21,800 nt of DNA, from assembly GCA_900544605.1 (NCBI GenBank), contig UQVP01000018.1, forward strand, positions 1-21,800, in the 5' to 3' direction. This document shows positions 20,315 to 21,800 of the stretch, piece after piece (position 1 is the stretch's first letter; each line of letters starts with the position of its first letter). Position numbers and translations under genes: made by a program. The notes beneath the pieces were generated by a model, which was not told the origin of the DNA, made no database searches, and saw only the letters and a list, made by a program, of their open reading frames with translations. This DNA comes from an uncultured Mycoplasmatota bacterium (GTDB taxonomy: Bacteria; Bacillota_I; Bacilli_A; RF39; UBA660).

Positions 20315-21700
20315 TTATTTAAAGTTAAAATAAGATGTATTATAATCTAATTTTATGCCTTTTAATTCTGCCATTTCTTCAATGGTTACAAAAGCATAAC
20401 CTTCTTTTTCAAGTTCCTCCATTGCTAATAATGCTCCCTCAACCGATTCTATATAAATATCATGTAGTAATATAATTGAACCATCATTGGCATTTTTTAA
20501 AATCTCTTCTTTTATCAAATTTCGATCTTTTAATTTCCAGTCAAGAGTATCTACATTCCAAAGAATAGTATGCATTAAGATTAAACTTTTCATATGTGAA
20601 TCTATATTTCCATAAGGTGGTCTTAATAATGTAGGCTCGACTCCTATGACTTTTTTAATTTCCAATTTACTCTCATTTACTTCTGCTAAAAAATCATTTT
20701 CATTAAGCAATTTTAAATTTTTATGATTTTGTGTATGCGTTCCTATCTGATTTCCCTCTTGATATGCTCTTTTTAATATTTCTTGGTTATAAGAAACTCT
20801 ATTCCCTAATACAAAGAAAGTAGCTTTTGCATCATATTGAGCCATACCATCTAAAAGACGCTTTGTAGTTTTTGTATTTGGTCCATCATCAAAAGTAAAT
20901 GCAACTAATTTTTTATCTTTATATTTCTCTATATCTCTTTTTTCTAGTTGAGTTTCATTTAGCGTATCTTTTTCAATATCTTCATTTTGATATTTCTCTT
21001 TTAATAATTGGTTTATATCTTTAAATACAAGTGTAATCTTAATTTCTCCATTTGCCCAACTAGTAATTTGATATGGTGGAAAAATTATGGTTAGTCCATC
21101 TGTATTTATATAAAAATGTTCATAGTTTTCTTTACTTGGATTCATACCTTCTTCTAACCATTCTTTATCAAAGGTAAAATCATTTTCTTCAGCATATTTC
21201 AATAATTCATGTTTTACAATCAATGATAGTTCAGAAAAAGATTCATTATCTTTAATTATATCAACTATGCTTACCTGTCTTTTTTCTTTCTTATTATATA
21301 TATAAGTTTTATCCTGTCTTACATAATGAGCTCCACCAGTATAAGAATATGTAACAATATTTACAGATACTAAATCTTTATATTCTACATTTTGTGCATT
21401 TAAGATAAAGTCATATTTAGATGTCATAACATCTTTAGAGTCCTCTACAGTTTTTATAAATTGACTTTTTTGTTCATCAATATATTTTTTTATATCTTTA
21501 TCTAATACTTTTATACCTGTCTCATCATAATCCACTTTTAAATCATAATTATCTGTTGTTACAATCAAATGGCTTTCTTCAATTTCTTTTATACCTATTT
21601 TCCTTTTTATTGTTGGTATTATAAATAATATACTAATAATCAAAATACTAAATAATATAAATAAATATTTCCATATTTTTTTAATTTTTCTTTTTTTCAT
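20315..21700 (-). CDS. PdaC-like polysaccharide (peptidoglycan) deacetylase
   Basis: Membrane-anchored enzyme that probably removes acetyl groups from wall glycan (GlcNAc or MurNAc), raising lysozyme resistance. Residues 11-29 are a single hydrophobic anchor. Residues about 45-150 resemble DUF4163 with Y120-TGGAH, and about 150-230 resemble DUF3298, the pairing seen in Bacillus PdaC. The NodB domain (about 262-455) has TFDDGP (269-274; Asp271 as base, Asp272 as metal ligand), H322-TQN-H326 as metal ligands, LRPPYG (359-364), WNVDTLDWK (381-389) and LLHD with His413. All five NodB motifs are intact. GAGGTG precedes the ATG, and its promoter overlaps an inverted repeat. The substrate is inferred. 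Confidence 0.93.
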   Translation of the reverse strand: MKKRKIKKIWKYLFILFSILIISILFIIPTIKRKIGIKEIEESHLIVTTDNYDLKVDYDETGIKVLDKDIKKYIDEQKSQFIKTVEDSKDVMTSKYDFILNAQNVEYKDLVSVNIVTYSYTGGAHYVRQDKTYIYNKKEKRQVSIVDIIKDNESFSELSLIVKHELLKYAEENDFTFDKEWLEEGMNPSKENYEHFYINTDGLTIIFPPYQITSWANGEIKITLVFKDINQLLKEKYQNEDIEKDTLNETQLEKRDIEKYKDKKLVAFTFDDGPNTKTTKRLLDGMAQYDAKATFFVLGNRVSYNQEILKRAYQEGNQIGTHTQNHKNLKLLNENDFLAEVNESKLEIKKVIGVEPTLLRPPYGNIDSHMKSLILMHTILWNVDTLDWKLKDRNLIKEEILKNANDGSIILLHDIYIESVEGALLAMEELEKEGYAFVTIEEMAELKGIKLDYNTSYFNFK

Positions 21701-21745
21701 TTACTGCACCTCAATTAATAATTTATCCTTTTATTATTCACTTAC

Positions 21746-21763
21746 AAATTGTAATTTGTTATT
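21746..21763. repeat. AT-rich repeat and inverted repeat at the deacetylase promoter
   Basis: Second copy of AAATTGTAATTTG plus TTATT. With the preceding AC it forms an inverted repeat ACAAATT-GT-AATTTGT (21744-21759) that covers the -10 of the promoter, so it may be an operator. Confidence 0.5.
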
Positions 21764-21776
21764 ATTTTTTTACCAA
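21748..21776 (-). promoter_or_regulatory. Putative SigA promoter of the deacetylase gene
   Basis: Minus-strand TTGGTA (21771-21776), 17 bases, TACAAT (21748-21753), about 45 bases before the start codon. Confidence 0.5.
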
Positions 21777-21800
21777 TTTATTTTTGAAGAAACTCATAAC

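Noticed and set aside
1..21800. CRISPR arrays, insertion sequences, prophage genes
   Set aside because: No regularly spaced repeats, transposase, integrase or phage structural motifs were seen.
1..21800. Mycoplasma-type code (TGA as Trp)
   Set aside because: Conserved Trp residues use TGG, and recU ends on TGA at the expected length.

Overview
The window is a very AT-rich stretch of chromosome from a low-GC Bacillota, most likely an uncultured, probably gut-dwelling member of the Bacilli. The reasons are GpsB, DnaD, RecU, SpoIVA and SpoVIF, type-B RNase P RNA, strong AGGAGG or GGTGAT ribosome binding sites and U-rich intrinsic terminators. TGG encodes Trp and TGA is a stop (recU), so the code is standard and this is not a Mycoplasma. 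SpoIVA and SpoVIF indicate that the cell makes, or recently made, endospores.

Layout. 1-992 (minus) is a secreted or membrane protein cut off by the window edge. 1015-3306 (minus) is a rodZ-like / pgsA / recA block, the Bacillus ymfM-pgsA-recA order without cinA; recA has a SigA promoter and a LexA-type SOS box. 3333-4014 holds rnpB and gpsB, with rnpB starting at the gpsB stop codon. 4101-5352 is accessory: an anchored surface protein and a 40-codon ORF. 5486-8949 (plus) is recU-ponA, overlapping by ATGA. It converges on nth-dnaD-cca (8957-11332, minus), and one hairpin terminates both sides. 11364-14216 (minus) holds HU, spoIVA, an unknown 199-aa gene and spoVIF. Candidate SigE-type and SigK-type promoters precede spoIVA and spoVIF. 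14267-15728 is a toxin-antitoxin cassette (RelE/HigB-like toxin, XRE-ImmA antitoxin) with a 28-bp palindromic operator over its promoter, placed between the sporulation block and der. 15748-18930 (minus) holds der, an unknown gene, engB and an SGNH hydrolase. 19132-19683 (plus) is an unknown gene. 19684-20314 has no ordinary gene but is packed with hairpins and two apparent short transcripts on the minus strand. 20315-21700 (minus) is a PdaC-like peptidoglycan deacetylase flanked by copies of one AT-rich repeat.

Most of the window is conserved housekeeping: recombination and repair (RecA, RecU, Nth), replication restart (DnaD), wall synthesis (PBP1, GpsB, RodZ), tRNA maturation (RNase P, Cca), ribosome assembly (Der, EngB) and spore coat assembly (SpoIVA, SpoVIF). 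The order keeps several Bacillus subtilis neighbourhoods but joins and trims them. The parts most worth a second look are the structured non-coding tract at 19690-20260, the TA cassette with its ambiguous toxin start, and the repeated use of terminator stems that contain stop codons. All names rest on reading motifs and gene order by eye; no database search was run.
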